Position numbers and translations under genes: made by a program. A stretch of DNA of 64,000 bases from positions 186,001 to 250,000 of the forward strand of contig CP073749.1 in NCBI GenBank assembly GCA_024398055.1, in the 5' to 3' direction. Of this stretch, positions 44,315-53,629 are shown piece after piece. Within the stretch, counting starts at the first letter, position 1. Every line of letters starts with the position of its first letter. The notes beneath the pieces were generated by a model, which saw nothing but the letters and a program-made list of their open reading frames with translations, searched no databases and was not told the DNA's origin. The stretch comes from a bacterium SCSIO 12741. Lineage in GTDB: Bacteria; Bacteroidota; Bacteroidia; Flavobacteriales_G; Salibacteraceae.

Positions 44315-47305
44315 ATGAAACTAAAAATTGCCTGGCAGAATTATGCCAGAACCGCACTCCTATGTTCTTTACTTTCGAGTATAGTTTTCCTACCTACCGC
44401 CCTATTTGGGCAATCCTATCAGTTTGATTTAATCAAAGATGCTTCGAGCCTCGGCAACAACAAATACCAAATAACTCCGAATGCCTCCAACAAGGAAGGA
44501 GCCATTTGGTCCAAGCAAAAAATAGACCTCACTAAGCCGTTTAATATCTGCTTCGACGCCAACTTCGGCAGCAAAGACAACAACGGTGCAGACGGTATCG
44601 CCTTTGTACTGAGGTCTGATTCCTTAGACACCCTTGGCCGCGATGGAGGCGGTTTGGGCTTTACGGACATTCCGTCAGGACCTCGAAAAATCAGCCCTTC
44701 CCTGGCCATTGAGTTCGACGATTTTCAAAATGGCTGGAGTAATGATCCCAGCTACGACCACATCGCCCTGGTTAAAGATGGAATTGCTGCCACACCTCTT
44801 ACCGGTCCCTTTCAACTGCTCTCGGGCAATATCGAAGATGGAGTGGATCACACTATACGAATACAATGGGATCCCTCAAGTCAATTCTTGTCCTGCTGGT
44901 TTGACGGAACGCTCAAGTTTAGTTACAACATCGACATTGCTACCACCATTTTTAGCGGAACGAATCATGTGTATTGGGGATTCACAAGTGGAACAGGCAT
45001 GTACTACAATGCTCACACCGTTCAGTTTCACTCCATGAACAGCTTCTCAACCATTGGTAGTGCTTCATCCCTATCCAATACCTGCTTTCAAATTACTCCT
45101 AACTCCAAAAACCAAAAAGGAGCCATCTGGAACACTTCGATGATGGACCTCAACAATGACTTCACCATTTGCTTTGACGCCAATTTTGGCACCAAAGATG
45201 CCAATGGTGCAGACGGAATGGCCTTTGTTCTCAGACAGGACACCACTGATACCTTGGGTGGAAATGGTGGTGGATTGGGAATGTCGTATATCCCACCAAC
45301 AACCCAAATCATTGCTCCATCATTTGCTGTGGAATTTGACGATTTCTTAAACGGATGGAGTAATGACCCGTCTTACGACCACATGGCTTTGGTCAAAGAT
45401 GGTGACTTAGCCAATCCCTTGGATGGCCCTTATCAACTACTCTATGGAAACATCGAGGATGGCCAATATCACGAGGTAAAAATCACGTGGGACGCTGGTA
45501 CTCAAGATTTCTCGGTGTGGTTTGATGGGTATTTAATGACCATATACAATATAGACCTTGTCAATTCCGTGTTCGGTAGCAACAGCATGGTTTGGTGGGG
45601 ATTTACAGGTGCTACGGGAAATTTATTCAACGAACAAACCATCTGCAACATCAATCAAACTTGTTGCGGATATGAAGAAACCGAAGATTGTATCGTTTCT
45701 CAGTTTGACAAATTCTACGACGAACCAATCGGAATGGACATTCCTGAATCCGCTCAATTCAACTCGTTGAAGATTGCCGAAAACTGTGATTTTGTTGCCG
45801 CAGGAGAATTACCCACAGGAGTTATGCTGCCCCAATTTGTGAGCAGCAAGTTGCCTATGATCGCCCGAACGGATAAACATGGAAATCCGCTTTGGTTTAA
45901 GCAATACTTAGCCAATCAGGAAGTCATTGGAAGCTTTGAAAATGTGATCGAACTGAGTGACCAAAACATCTCGGCCTGTGGATACTACCACAATGGATTG
46001 CACGAAGTAGCTCTATTGGTTAAAACAGATGCCATGGGTAATGAACTGTGGACGCGACAAATTGGAAACCACTCTGGAGTGAGTGTTCGTGCCTGGGATG
46101 TAGAAGAAACTCCCCATGGCTTGATTGCCGTTTCAGGAACCTATGGCAACGATATGTTCATTTCGGTTTTTGATGCTTCTGGAATTCAGATGTGGTCTAA
46201 ACTCTACACCATTCCTCAGGGAAGCATTTCATCCTTTGCCCTTGAGCCTTCAGATCGAGATGGCGATGGAGTTCCGGCGGAAGGTTTCGCTGTTTGTGGA
46301 AATCTATTTGCCCCTTCTATCGGCACTCCAACAGGATTTCTTTTGGAATTTGATTTGGCTGGCACCCCGATTCCAAGTACCATGCATACCTCACCTGAGG
46401 TCGTATTTCTGGATCTAAAACAATTGGATACCGATAACGATTCTTTGGTAGATAGCCTGAGTTGGGCAGTGACAGGACAACATACCGCCTCCCAGCATCT
46501 TGTACTTGGCTACTTCTTCCCCACCGGTTCCATAGTGAAACAATACAACTTTGCAAACACACAATTGCGAGGTCATGCTCTGGAGCAAGCTCCCAATGGC
46601 AACGTAATGGTTGTAGCGGACCTGGTCGATCCTTCATGGACTTATGCATCCATCCTTACTTTGGAAGCTGATCTATCCAATAACTATGTAATCGCCTACA
46701 ATACGTCTACCAATGAATCCAATGAGTTGGTTCGATCTGTGGAAGTGGTTACCAATAAGTTTGTGGCCATGGCAGGTGGAACGGATGCGTCCAAACCCGC
46801 CGGAGAGTATAATCCATTGATTAAGTCCTTCAATTTTAACCACCTTACTTACTGCGATTATCCTATTCCGTTAACCACTACGATTTTAGACACCTTGGAT
46901 AAACCCCAGGTTAGCTCAAGTCATTTGCCTACGGATACCTTATCCAATTGGGTGGAAGAAATCATTCAACAGGACCATATCTATTGCACAATGCTCGCCA
47001 TGAAGCAGTCGACTTCTCTTAGCACCGTTGAGCAAGAGTTGAGCGATCAGCCTTTCATTCATGTCTATCCGAATCCAATTAAGCAAGGAGATATTCTTCA
47101 CATTGAAATGAACGACTCGGATGAAGATAAACGAGACTTGACGGTACTTGATGCCAGCGGTCGTGTGCTTCTTCAGCAGGAATCAGAAACCGATAATAAC
47201 GGCAACGTTGTGCTACACACTGCGGGACTGGAAGCCGGTACTTACATCCTTCAAATCAAGGGTCAATCTACTCTGCAGTCGATACGGTTCGTCGTTTCGC
47301 ATTAA
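44315..47305 (+). CDS. T9SS-secreted protein with two L-type lectin-like domains and sorting domain
   Basis: A 996-residue protein with a signal peptide and two tandem copies (about residues 33-245 and 247-450) of a lectin-like beta-sandwich; each has the PFNICFDANFG / DFTICFDANFG opening, NGADGIAFVLR, a calcium-site-like VEFDD or IEFDD, and SNDPSYDH. A central region (about 460-880) looks like a beta-propeller. The last ~75 residues (HVYPNPIKQGDILHIEM...LQSIRFVVSH) are a type A T9SS domain. It probably binds a glycan at the cell surface. A bidirectional terminator follows. Confidence 0.87.
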   Translation: MKLKIAWQNYARTALLCSLLSSIVFLPTALFGQSYQFDLIKDASSLGNNKYQITPNASNKEGAIWSKQKIDLTKPFNICFDANFGSKDNNGADGIAFVLRSDSLDTLGRDGGGLGFTDIPSGPRKISPSLAIEFDDFQNGWSNDPSYDHIALVKDGIAATPLTGPFQLLSGNIEDGVDHTIRIQWDPSSQFLSCWFDGTLKFSYNIDIATTIFSGTNHVYWGFTSGTGMYYNAHTVQFHSMNSFSTIGSASSLSNTCFQITPNSKNQKGAIWNTSMMDLNNDFTICFDANFGTKDANGADGMAFVLRQDTTDTLGGNGGGLGMSYIPPTTQIIAPSFAVEFDDFLNGWSNDPSYDHMALVKDGDLANPLDGPYQLLYGNIEDGQYHEVKITWDAGTQDFSVWFDGYLMTIYNIDLVNSVFGSNSMVWWGFTGATGNLFNEQTICNINQTCCGYEETEDCIVSQFDKFYDEPIGMDIPESAQFNSLKIAENCDFVAAGELPTGVMLPQFVSSKLPMIARTDKHGNPLWFKQYLANQEVIGSFENVIELSDQNISACGYYHNGLHEVALLVKTDAMGNELWTRQIGNHSGVSVRAWDVEETPHGLIAVSGTYGNDMFISVFDASGIQMWSKLYTIPQGSISSFALEPSDRDGDGVPAEGFAVCGNLFAPSIGTPTGFLLEFDLAGTPIPSTMHTSPEVVFLDLKQLDTDNDSLVDSLSWAVTGQHTASQHLVLGYFFPTGSIVKQYNFANTQLRGHALEQAPNGNVMVVADLVDPSWTYASILTLEADLSNNYVIAYNTSTNESNELVRSVEVVTNKFVAMAGGTDASKPAGEYNPLIKSFNFNHLTYCDYPIPLTTTILDTLDKPQVSSSHLPTDTLSNWVEEIIQQDHIYCTMLAMKQSTSLSTVEQELSDQPFIHVYPNPIKQGDILHIEMNDSDEDKRDLTVLDASGRVLLQQESETDNNGNVVLHTAGLEAGTYILQIKGQSTLQSIRFVVSH

Positions 47306-47330
47306 TACCTATCATTAGGCTTTTACAAAA

Positions 47331-47362
47331 AAGAGGTCGGAGTTATTCTGACCTCTTTTTTT
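47331..47362. terminator. Bidirectional terminator
   Basis: AAGAGGTC (47331-47338) and GACCTCTT (47350-47357) form a stem with A-run before and T-run after, so it can end transcription of both the plus-strand lectin gene and the minus-strand MtfA-like gene. Confidence 0.87.
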
Positions 47363-48284
47363 ATGCATTGTAGCTTAGGCAGCACTTTTTGTACTTCAGG
47401 CCACTACCGCATGGACAAGGATCGTTTCGGCGAAGGGTTCGTCCCATCCTCACCTTTTTCTTCCAACGGTTGGCGTTGGATTGCCTGAATGTATGTTCCA
47501 AGATATCATACAATTCAGGATGCTTCTTTTTTAATAGTGCCGGACGCTCAAAAAAGTACTCTGAAGCCACCGCCAAAAACTCCTGGCGATTGGTCGCACC
47601 ATAGGGATTGATATCTGAATCCCCTTCGGTGATTTCTTCTACCTTTTTTTGAATCAATTGAAGCCAGGTGGTCTGTAGGGCCTGGTTTTCCCATCCTGGT
47701 GGAATTCCATCGATCACACCGTCTTCCTTGTCAAACAGGTGTACAAACTCATGGATACCCACATTTTTCTTGTCAGAGGTGATATCGAACCCTTGATGAA
47801 GGGCGGGTTTAGAAAAAATCACAACTCCCTCCATTGGGCCATTACCCACCATACCAGTGACCATTTCGCTGGGGTTTCGAAAATTAAAATCGCGGTCAAA
47901 GTGACTTGGATAAAGGAGTACCTCGCGAAGGTATTGGTAGCGCCATTCTGGAAACCCAAAGACCACAATAGCCGCACTGGCGGCTACTAACAAACGATCC
48001 TCATCTTCAACCTTAGTCTGTATACCTGTGATTTTCACCCGGCTCAGGAACTCCAAAATGTCATTTTCAAAATGGTCCTTTTCCGAATGACTCAATCGTT
48101 GGTAGAATTCGACCTGAGATTGAAGTATCGTTCTCCATTTTGCAGGAAACTGAGCGGGTACCGCTATAGGCTTTGAACGGTTACCATATTTAAGAATGAC
48201 AAATAGAAGCGTGCCGATGGCCAGTATGATAAATCCCCACATGCTCCGAAAGTAAGTTTTGTCAGAGAATTGCACAACTGCCAT
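47361..48284 (-). CDS. M90-family (MtfA-like) zinc metallopeptidase with C-terminal SEC-C motif
   Basis: A 307-residue protein with an N-terminal membrane helix (GFIILAIGTLLFVILKYG) and the zinc motif HEFVH at residues 178-182, in the context of the MtfA family. The C-terminal 20 residues are a SEC-C zinc-binding motif (DPCPCGSGLKYKKCC), an added element for this family. MtfA in E. coli cleaves peptides and binds the Mlc repressor; here the substrate is unknown. The start could instead be the ATG at 48242, giving the anchor at the N terminus. Confidence 0.85.
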   Translation of the reverse strand: MAVVQFSDKTYFRSMWGFIILAIGTLLFVILKYGNRSKPIAVPAQFPAKWRTILQSQVEFYQRLSHSEKDHFENDILEFLSRVKITGIQTKVEDEDRLLVAASAAIVVFGFPEWRYQYLREVLLYPSHFDRDFNFRNPSEMVTGMVGNGPMEGVVIFSKPALHQGFDITSDKKNVGIHEFVHLFDKEDGVIDGIPPGWENQALQTTWLQLIQKKVEEITEGDSDINPYGATNRQEFLAVASEYFFERPALLKKKHPELYDILEHTFRQSNANRWKKKVRMGRTLRRNDPCPCGSGLKYKKCCLSYNA

Positions 48285-48392
48285 TCTCCTTACACAAGAA
48301 TGAGAGTTTGGTACAGGAGCGGACAGTTCTTTTGAGGTACAGTATCCTTTTTTGTGAAAAATTACTGGACGACGTCTATAAAATCAGATACA

Positions 48393-49412
48393 ATGAAAAT
48401 TCGTATACCTTTCTTTCTGGCACTCCTATTCATGATGATGAATGAGGCACAAGCTCAAGTTCCTAAAACGGTGATGGTTGAACATTTTACCAATACCCGC
48501 TGCGGTATTTGTGGATCAAGAAATCCTTCATTTATTAACTACATATCATCTCGTTCAGATATTCTGCACATGAGCGTGCACCCCAGTCGTCCTTACAACA
48601 CTTGTTTTCTAAACAACCACAACCCTTCTGAAAACGACTCCAGAACACAATTCTACAGCGGTGTATTTGGAAGTACTCCTCGCATCGTAGTTGGCGGTTC
48701 GGTAATCGCAGCAAATGTGAATTATGCTTCGATGAATACCTATTCACCTTATACCGGTCAAACCTCTCCAATTTCCATCGCTATTGATCCCATTGGTTAC
48801 GAGCAAAGCACCGAAATGCTAAAGTTTCGTGTAGTACTTCATACTGAGGCTTCTCATAGCTTGGGGAACCTAAGCTTGCTTCTTGCAGTAACTGAAGACA
48901 CGGTATTTTTTGCCGCTCCAAATGGGGAGAATCGTCACTACAATGTATTTAGACAAAGTGCTACCGACGTTATGGGTGATCCGGTAACAGCGGCTACAAT
49001 GGTGGGTGATTCAATGGTATACACCTACAGCTTAAAGTACAACTCTGATTGGGATTTTGATCGCATTAACGCCACCGTTATCGTTCAGGAAACAGCGAGC
49101 AAGGAAGTCGTTCAGGCCGCTCGTCAAACGAAGATGAACCAAATGAACCAAGGTCCAAATTCTATTGAAGAAATGGGTACTATGCATAGTCTTTCCATCT
49201 TCCCAAATCCCCTTCGTGGATCTATTATCCAATTTCAAAACGCTACTCAAATCACCTCACTTCAGCTTTTCGATTTGAACGGAAATCAAGTTGCTCAGCG
49301 TGAAGGCCACACCGAACAATGGGTTCTTGAAAACCTAAATCCTGGAGCTTACATTCTTCGAGTGAATGATGAGCAACACGGAACACAGACCCAATTGCTA
49401 ATCAAGCAATAA
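48393..49412 (+). CDS. Omp28-related secreted protein with T9SS sorting domain
   Basis: About 339 residues from ATG 48393; the frame begins upstream at a GTG (48354) that would put extra polar residues before the signal peptide. It has MKIRIPFFLALLFMMMNEAQAQ, then an Omp28-like domain with TNTRCGICGSRNPSFINY, a thioredoxin-type CGIC pair, and a C-terminal LSIFPNPLRG...AYILRVNDEQHGTQTQLLIKQ T9SS module. Function is not established. An inverted-repeat terminator follows at 49424. Confidence 0.82.
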   Translation: MKIRIPFFLALLFMMMNEAQAQVPKTVMVEHFTNTRCGICGSRNPSFINYISSRSDILHMSVHPSRPYNTCFLNNHNPSENDSRTQFYSGVFGSTPRIVVGGSVIAANVNYASMNTYSPYTGQTSPISIAIDPIGYEQSTEMLKFRVVLHTEASHSLGNLSLLLAVTEDTVFFAAPNGENRHYNVFRQSATDVMGDPVTAATMVGDSMVYTYSLKYNSDWDFDRINATVIVQETASKEVVQAARQTKMNQMNQGPNSIEEMGTMHSLSIFPNPLRGSIIQFQNATQITSLQLFDLNGNQVAQREGHTEQWVLENLNPGAYILRVNDEQHGTQTQLLIKQ

Positions 49413-49423
49413 CGGTAAAGCAT

Positions 49424-49486
49424 ACAGGGCGGAAGATTTTTTTTGATTTGCGGTCAACAATTGACCGCCCTGTCTGTCTATTTTTC
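49424..49486 (+). terminator. Terminator with two competing hairpins
   Basis: ACAGGGCGG (49424-49432) can pair with CCGCCCTGT (49465-49473), while a nested CGGTCAA/TTGACCG hairpin (49451-49467) shares bases with it. A T-rich run follows. Confidence 0.5.
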
Positions 49487-49578
49487 TAAATTTAGCGCAG
49501 ATACTTAACCTTTAATTCTTAATACCGGATGGATTGAACCTGGCAATTAATTGCGGATATTGAAGGAGAGATTGAAAA

Positions 49579-50889
49579 ATGCTATACCAAGAAAGACGGG
49601 ATTTTATCCGTAAAACCCTGATAGGAGGCCTGTTATCCGCAATCCAGTTACCCTTGCTGGCAGCCGATGACTCACCTATCGCCCAGGAATTATTAAAAAA
49701 AAGGTTCTCCCTTCCCAAATCAGATGCCGATTGGGCTAAGGTGAGAAAACAATTTCCGCTCAACGACAAACCGGTTTATTTTAATTCAGCAGGTTTAGGA
49801 CCTTCCCCCGAAGTAGTTGTAGACACTTTGTGCGAATGGACCAAAAAACTGGAAGAGTTAGGAGATACCGGAAGAAAGTATACCAAATCCCCACATCAAA
49901 CGCTGGCCGATTTTTTTGGTGTACCCCAATTCTCAGTGGCCGTTACCCGAAACACGACGGAAGGAATAAACATCGTGGCCCGAAGTCTTGATTTGAAGCC
50001 GGGTGATGAAGTCATTCTTACCCGACACGAACACATCGGAGGATCGGCGGCCTGGGTGGCCTTGCACAAGGAGATTGGCATTCAAGTCAAATTAGTAGAA
50101 CTTGATTTAAGCGGGAAGGAAAACTTCGATCGGATTACGCAAGCCGTAACGGACAAAACCAAGGTTATTTCCTTTTCCCACATCACCTGCACGACAGGAC
50201 TCCGATTACCGGCCAAGGAGATTGCTCAATTTTGCCGGGAGCGTGGAATATATTCCTGTGTGGATGGAGCTCAATCCGCTGGAATGATTCGCGTAAATCT
50301 ATCCGAAATGAACCCGGACTTTTATGTATCCAGCGGCCACAAGTGGCTCATGGGTCCTAAAGGTTCAGGCCTACTTTACATCAACCCGGAAACCATCAAA
50401 AACATTACCCCCATTTTTTCGGGAGCCTATACGGATAGTGAATTTGACCTGGCCAATTTGGAAATGAAATACATCCAAAAAACCACCCGGGAAGAGTACG
50501 GAACCAGAAATGCCCCTCAAGTGTTAGCCCTGGAATCGGCAGTTAAATTCCTGAATCAATTTGGTATCGATGAAATTGAGAAACGAGGTTTGCATCTGGC
50601 CGAATACTTGAAGAAAGGACTGAATGAAATTCCCGAAATAGAAGTCATCTCTCCCATGGATCGGGAATACGCGTCGGCCATTGTAACTTTTCGAATCAAA
50701 GGCATGCCTTTTCACGATGCTTACCTGGATTTGATGAAAACCTACCGCTGCCGGTTGAGGGTAATCTTCGAAAATGATTTAGAGGCCATTCGTGCCTCCT
50801 GTGCCATTTACAATACCGAAAAAGACCTGGACTTCCTGCTCGAATCTCTTCGAACGATGGTAGCCGTCAATGCCCAAAAAGAGGGTTAA
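49579..50889 (+). CDS. Class V PLP-dependent aminotransferase-fold protein with Tat signal
   Basis: A 436-residue protein. The N terminus (ERRDFIRKTLIGGLLSAIQLPLLAA) has the twin-arginine RRDFIRK signal, so it should be exported folded, which suits a cofactor enzyme. The catalytic part has RNTTEGINIVA, Asp229 in VDGAQSAG, and the Schiff-base Lys255 in SSGHKWLMGPKG. Isopenicillin N epimerase and kynureninase/cysteine desulfurase relatives share this fold. The substrate is unknown. It is a single gene. Confidence 0.88.
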   Translation: MLYQERRDFIRKTLIGGLLSAIQLPLLAADDSPIAQELLKKRFSLPKSDADWAKVRKQFPLNDKPVYFNSAGLGPSPEVVVDTLCEWTKKLEELGDTGRKYTKSPHQTLADFFGVPQFSVAVTRNTTEGINIVARSLDLKPGDEVILTRHEHIGGSAAWVALHKEIGIQVKLVELDLSGKENFDRITQAVTDKTKVISFSHITCTTGLRLPAKEIAQFCRERGIYSCVDGAQSAGMIRVNLSEMNPDFYVSSGHKWLMGPKGSGLLYINPETIKNITPIFSGAYTDSEFDLANLEMKYIQKTTREEYGTRNAPQVLALESAVKFLNQFGIDEIEKRGLHLAEYLKKGLNEIPEIEVISPMDREYASAIVTFRIKGMPFHDAYLDLMKTYRCRLRVIFENDLEAIRASCAIYNTEKDLDFLLESLRTMVAVNAQKEG

Positions 50890-50893
50890 TTCC

Positions 50894-51933
50894 CTACTTA
50901 TTCTGATCGACAAATTCGATAACCGCCTGATTGAAGGGAACCCACTCGTTGTTCATCGGTGAATGCCCGGATTTTGGATAGGTCACAATCTTTTTGACGG
51001 ATGAGCTAATGTGGTTGTAGGTATCGTATCCCAGGCTTGGTGGAACAACGAAGTCATACTCACCCCAAAGTATCAAGGTGGGAATGGTAACCTTATGCAG
51101 CTCACTGGTCAAAGAAGTACTTTCGATTTCATCGTTGAGCTTGCTACTCGTCTGGTTCCCGGCCATGTAACTGGTCAATGGGTTAATTGCTCCCGTCATC
51201 GGGGACAAGGTATTTCCACCTTCATCCGGGGCCTGAATAAATCCATCTTCCTGCAACCAACCTTCTGCTTCAAAGCCTTTTCGATTAATCTCCCCCCTTG
51301 TTCGGAGGTGATATTATTGGTATCAATGGCCTCTGCCCATTCCAGCGTACTTTGCCAATTTTCTACATTGTTGCCTAAGGCAATTTGCTCCTTAGCCACG
51401 CTAATAAACATGGCCACAGCATCCTTATTCAACTGGGGAATATCATGGGCTCCATCCACTTCGATCCAACCTTTGAGTTCGTGCTGATAATTGCCAGTGG
51501 TCATGTACCGAGCTGTGAGGGTGCCTCCCCAGGAATGGCCCAAAGCAAAAATGCTGATTTGCGAACCATACTTGGATTTGAGCGCTCTAACCACAGCAAG
51601 CATATCGTCGGCCATGGCTTGAACGGTCAGGTCTGAGGACTTGTATTTTCCGTGACTCATTCCCTGGCCTCGCTGATCCCAGTAGGCTATTCCATATTTC
51701 TCTTCTAACTCTACGCTATATTGGCCCGTACGGTACTCCAGTCCATTTCCCCCGGGTCCACCATGAACGATTAGAACAATCACGTTGGAATTAACATTTC
51801 CACGCATGTAAACGGGCATATCCGCCCCTTCGTAACGAACATAGAGGGTTTCATCTACCTTGGACAGATCCGAATCCTTGCTGCAAGAAAACAGAATCAG
51901 TGAAAGACTTAAAAGGATCATCAACTTTTTCAT
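50894..51933 (-). pseudogene. Lipoprotein alpha/beta hydrolase (proline iminopeptidase-like), interrupted by a frameshift
   Basis: The 5' part (51196-51933) encodes a lipoprotein signal (LSLILFSC, Cys17), oxyanion motif HGGPGGNG, and nucleophile elbow GHSWGG (Ser134). The 3' part (50894-51256 and upstream) gives the missing acid and His (GEYDFVVPP; SGHSPMNNEW) in a different frame. The two frames join if one G is added to the G6 run (minus strand; C6 at 51292-51297 on plus): the first frame reaches the run and the second continues with plausible sequence EINRKGFEAEGWLQEDG. The intact protein would have about 345 residues. Whether the loss is real, phase-variable or a consensus error cannot be told. 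Confidence 0.8.
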
Positions 51934-52574
51934 TTTCCCTTAGATTTTGAAACGGTTTTACATGCTGTTCTTTTGGGGCCGAAAAAGGGTGCATATCGAA
52001 TGCCGAGTTCCCAAGCCAATTCCGGTACCCAACCCGAGTTATAGCCCAACAAAAAGTGACCATTCATTCGAGTAAACACATCCAGTTTTTGCTCCTGACT
52101 CAGCTTAAATCGCTGTCCAAGTTCTCCACCGATAGACGGAGTGAAGTAACCTCGGGAGCTCACCGATTTTGATTTCACGCTCCCATCTGTAGAAACTTCA
52201 AGGGTTTCTCCTGAATTGAACTTGGTATAATAGCCGATTCCGGCGCTCACTCCCGTATAAAAGCCTCGCTTACCATACCGGTTCCATTGCAAATCTGCCG
52301 CAATCAGTAATCCCTTGTGGGACTGAGGATGCGTGTAAAAGGCAATACTTGGCGTAACCATGAGGTATTTATGGATGTTCTTCGTCTTTTCTCCTCGTAT
52401 TTTTTCCTTATTGACATGAATCAGGTGCCAGTCCATCCCCAATTTTATACCGGGATGGGTTAAAAAATTACCGTAGTAAGAAATTCTCCAGGGCAGGGCC
52501 TCTCTTTCTGCTGATTCCTGGCCATTCAGCTGAACCGCCAGTAGCAAAAAACACCCCCATAAAATACTTCGCAT
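51930..52574 (-). CDS. Outer-membrane beta-barrel-like protein of unknown function
   Basis: About 214 residues from ATG 52574, preceded by a promoter-like element that excludes the longer start at 52598. It has a signal peptide (MRSILWGCFLLLAVQLNGQ) and alternating polar/aromatic strands (LPWRISYYGNFLTHPGIKLGMDWHL; GFYTGVSAGIGYYTKF) typical of small outer-membrane barrels. No family name can be given. Its stop codon overlaps the start of the frameshifted hydrolase, so they may be cotranscribed. Confidence 0.72.
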   Translation of the reverse strand: MRSILWGCFLLLAVQLNGQESAEREALPWRISYYGNFLTHPGIKLGMDWHLIHVNKEKIRGEKTKNIHKYLMVTPSIAFYTHPQSHKGLLIAADLQWNRYGKRGFYTGVSAGIGYYTKFNSGETLEVSTDGSVKSKSVSSRGYFTPSIGGELGQRFKLSQEQKLDVFTRMNGHFLLGYNSGWVPELAWELGIRYAPFFGPKRTACKTVSKSKGK

Positions 52575-52595
52575 GAATTGTGATTTTGAGCTTAT

Positions 52596-52603
52596 CAAAG
52601 GTA
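52596..52603 (-). promoter_or_regulatory. Putative -7 promoter element TACCTTTG (minus strand)
   Basis: An exact TAnnTTTG match 21 bp upstream of the ATG at 52574. It overlaps the alternative start at 52598 and argues against it. Confidence 0.45.
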
Positions 52604-52717
52604 GAATTCTACGTCAACCATGAATTCACTTGCGTTTTTTTTTCGTCAAAAAAATTATGGAATAGTTTGTGCAAAGACTCTTACCTTTAAAGGAACAAAC
52701 TCCCAAAAAATCCAGCT

Positions 52718-53629
52718 ATGAAAAAATCACTTCGGGTTTCTCCCATCAAAAAGTACCGTGTTCCCAAATACCCATCCTACCGTGGAAGAGATCCACTCCA
52801 TTCTCAATCAGGACCTTTGACCAAAATTGGCTACTACTCTGCCGCCCTTCTCGGAGCAGTGGGTTTGTTCTCCTTTACTTCGGAGGGCGAAAAAAGGGAG
52901 CCGGAAAATCCGATCCGATTTAGCGAACTCGGCCTCCCTCATACCTATGCTATGTTTGGCACCGGACTGCCCGCACGCCTGGAACGTGAAGCCGCCATGG
53001 AAATAATCGAAAAAGTATTCAAAGAAAATGGGATTGCCCTAACTCCAAACTTTCCCATTGACGATGGTAAAACGGCCTTTCATGCAAGCGGTTTTAATGC
53101 CGAAAAAGGCATCGGTTACGTTTGGCTGGATAATCAAAGTGCCGATATCAGCTGTTTCAATGCCTGGTGGGGACCAGCAGATGAAGTTTTGCTCAAGGAA
53201 GACTTGAAAGCGCTTAAGGATTTTGAAGAGGGAGAGCCTGAATGGGAGGAGCTTCGAAAATTTCGAGAGAAGTTATTCAAAAACAAAAACTATTACCGGC
53301 TACTGGCTATTAAATCGAGCTCGTGGAACAATAAGGAGTTGGAGCAGGAAATTGAGAAATACATCATTGATCATAAACCATCTTCTGATCCGGAATACGG
53401 CCAGGAAATTCTGGATAAATACGACCGCGAAATGCTCGATATAAAGGAGGTGAAACAAGTGACGGAAGAACCGGATTACTCGATCGCGGCTTTTTCTCAA
53501 TATGCCAATTACTCGACCTATAGCGGTTGGGGCAATCGCCATTCTAAGAGTAAAGCAGAAGCCTTGGAGCACTTAGAAGAGCTGGTTGAAGATTACATCG
53601 ACTGGGCACGATCGGAGGGCCGCTTATGA
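52718..53629 (+). CDS. Unknown protein coupled to a radical SAM enzyme (possible modification target)
   Basis: A 303-residue protein I do not recognise. Visible parts: a very basic, Tyr/Pro-rich N terminus (residues 1-30, KKYRVPKYPSYRGR), a hydrophobic helix (about 37-54), a globular middle with IGYVWLDNQ, the only cysteine at residue 146 in ADISCFNAWWGP, a charged helical part, and an aromatic-rich stretch YSIAAFSQYANYSTYSGWG (about residues 254-272) before a helical C terminus. It overlaps the radical SAM start by 4 bp (ATGA), so both are made together. Inference: it is either the substrate or a partner of that enzyme. The ATG at 52718 gives a clean start. Confidence 0.75.
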   Translation: MKKSLRVSPIKKYRVPKYPSYRGRDPLHSQSGPLTKIGYYSAALLGAVGLFSFTSEGEKREPENPIRFSELGLPHTYAMFGTGLPARLEREAAMEIIEKVFKENGIALTPNFPIDDGKTAFHASGFNAEKGIGYVWLDNQSADISCFNAWWGPADEVLLKEDLKALKDFEEGEPEWEELRKFREKLFKNKNYYRLLAIKSSSWNNKELEQEIEKYIIDHKPSSDPEYGQEILDKYDREMLDIKEVKQVTEEPDYSIAAFSQYANYSTYSGWGNRHSKSKAEALEHLEELVEDYIDWARSEGRL

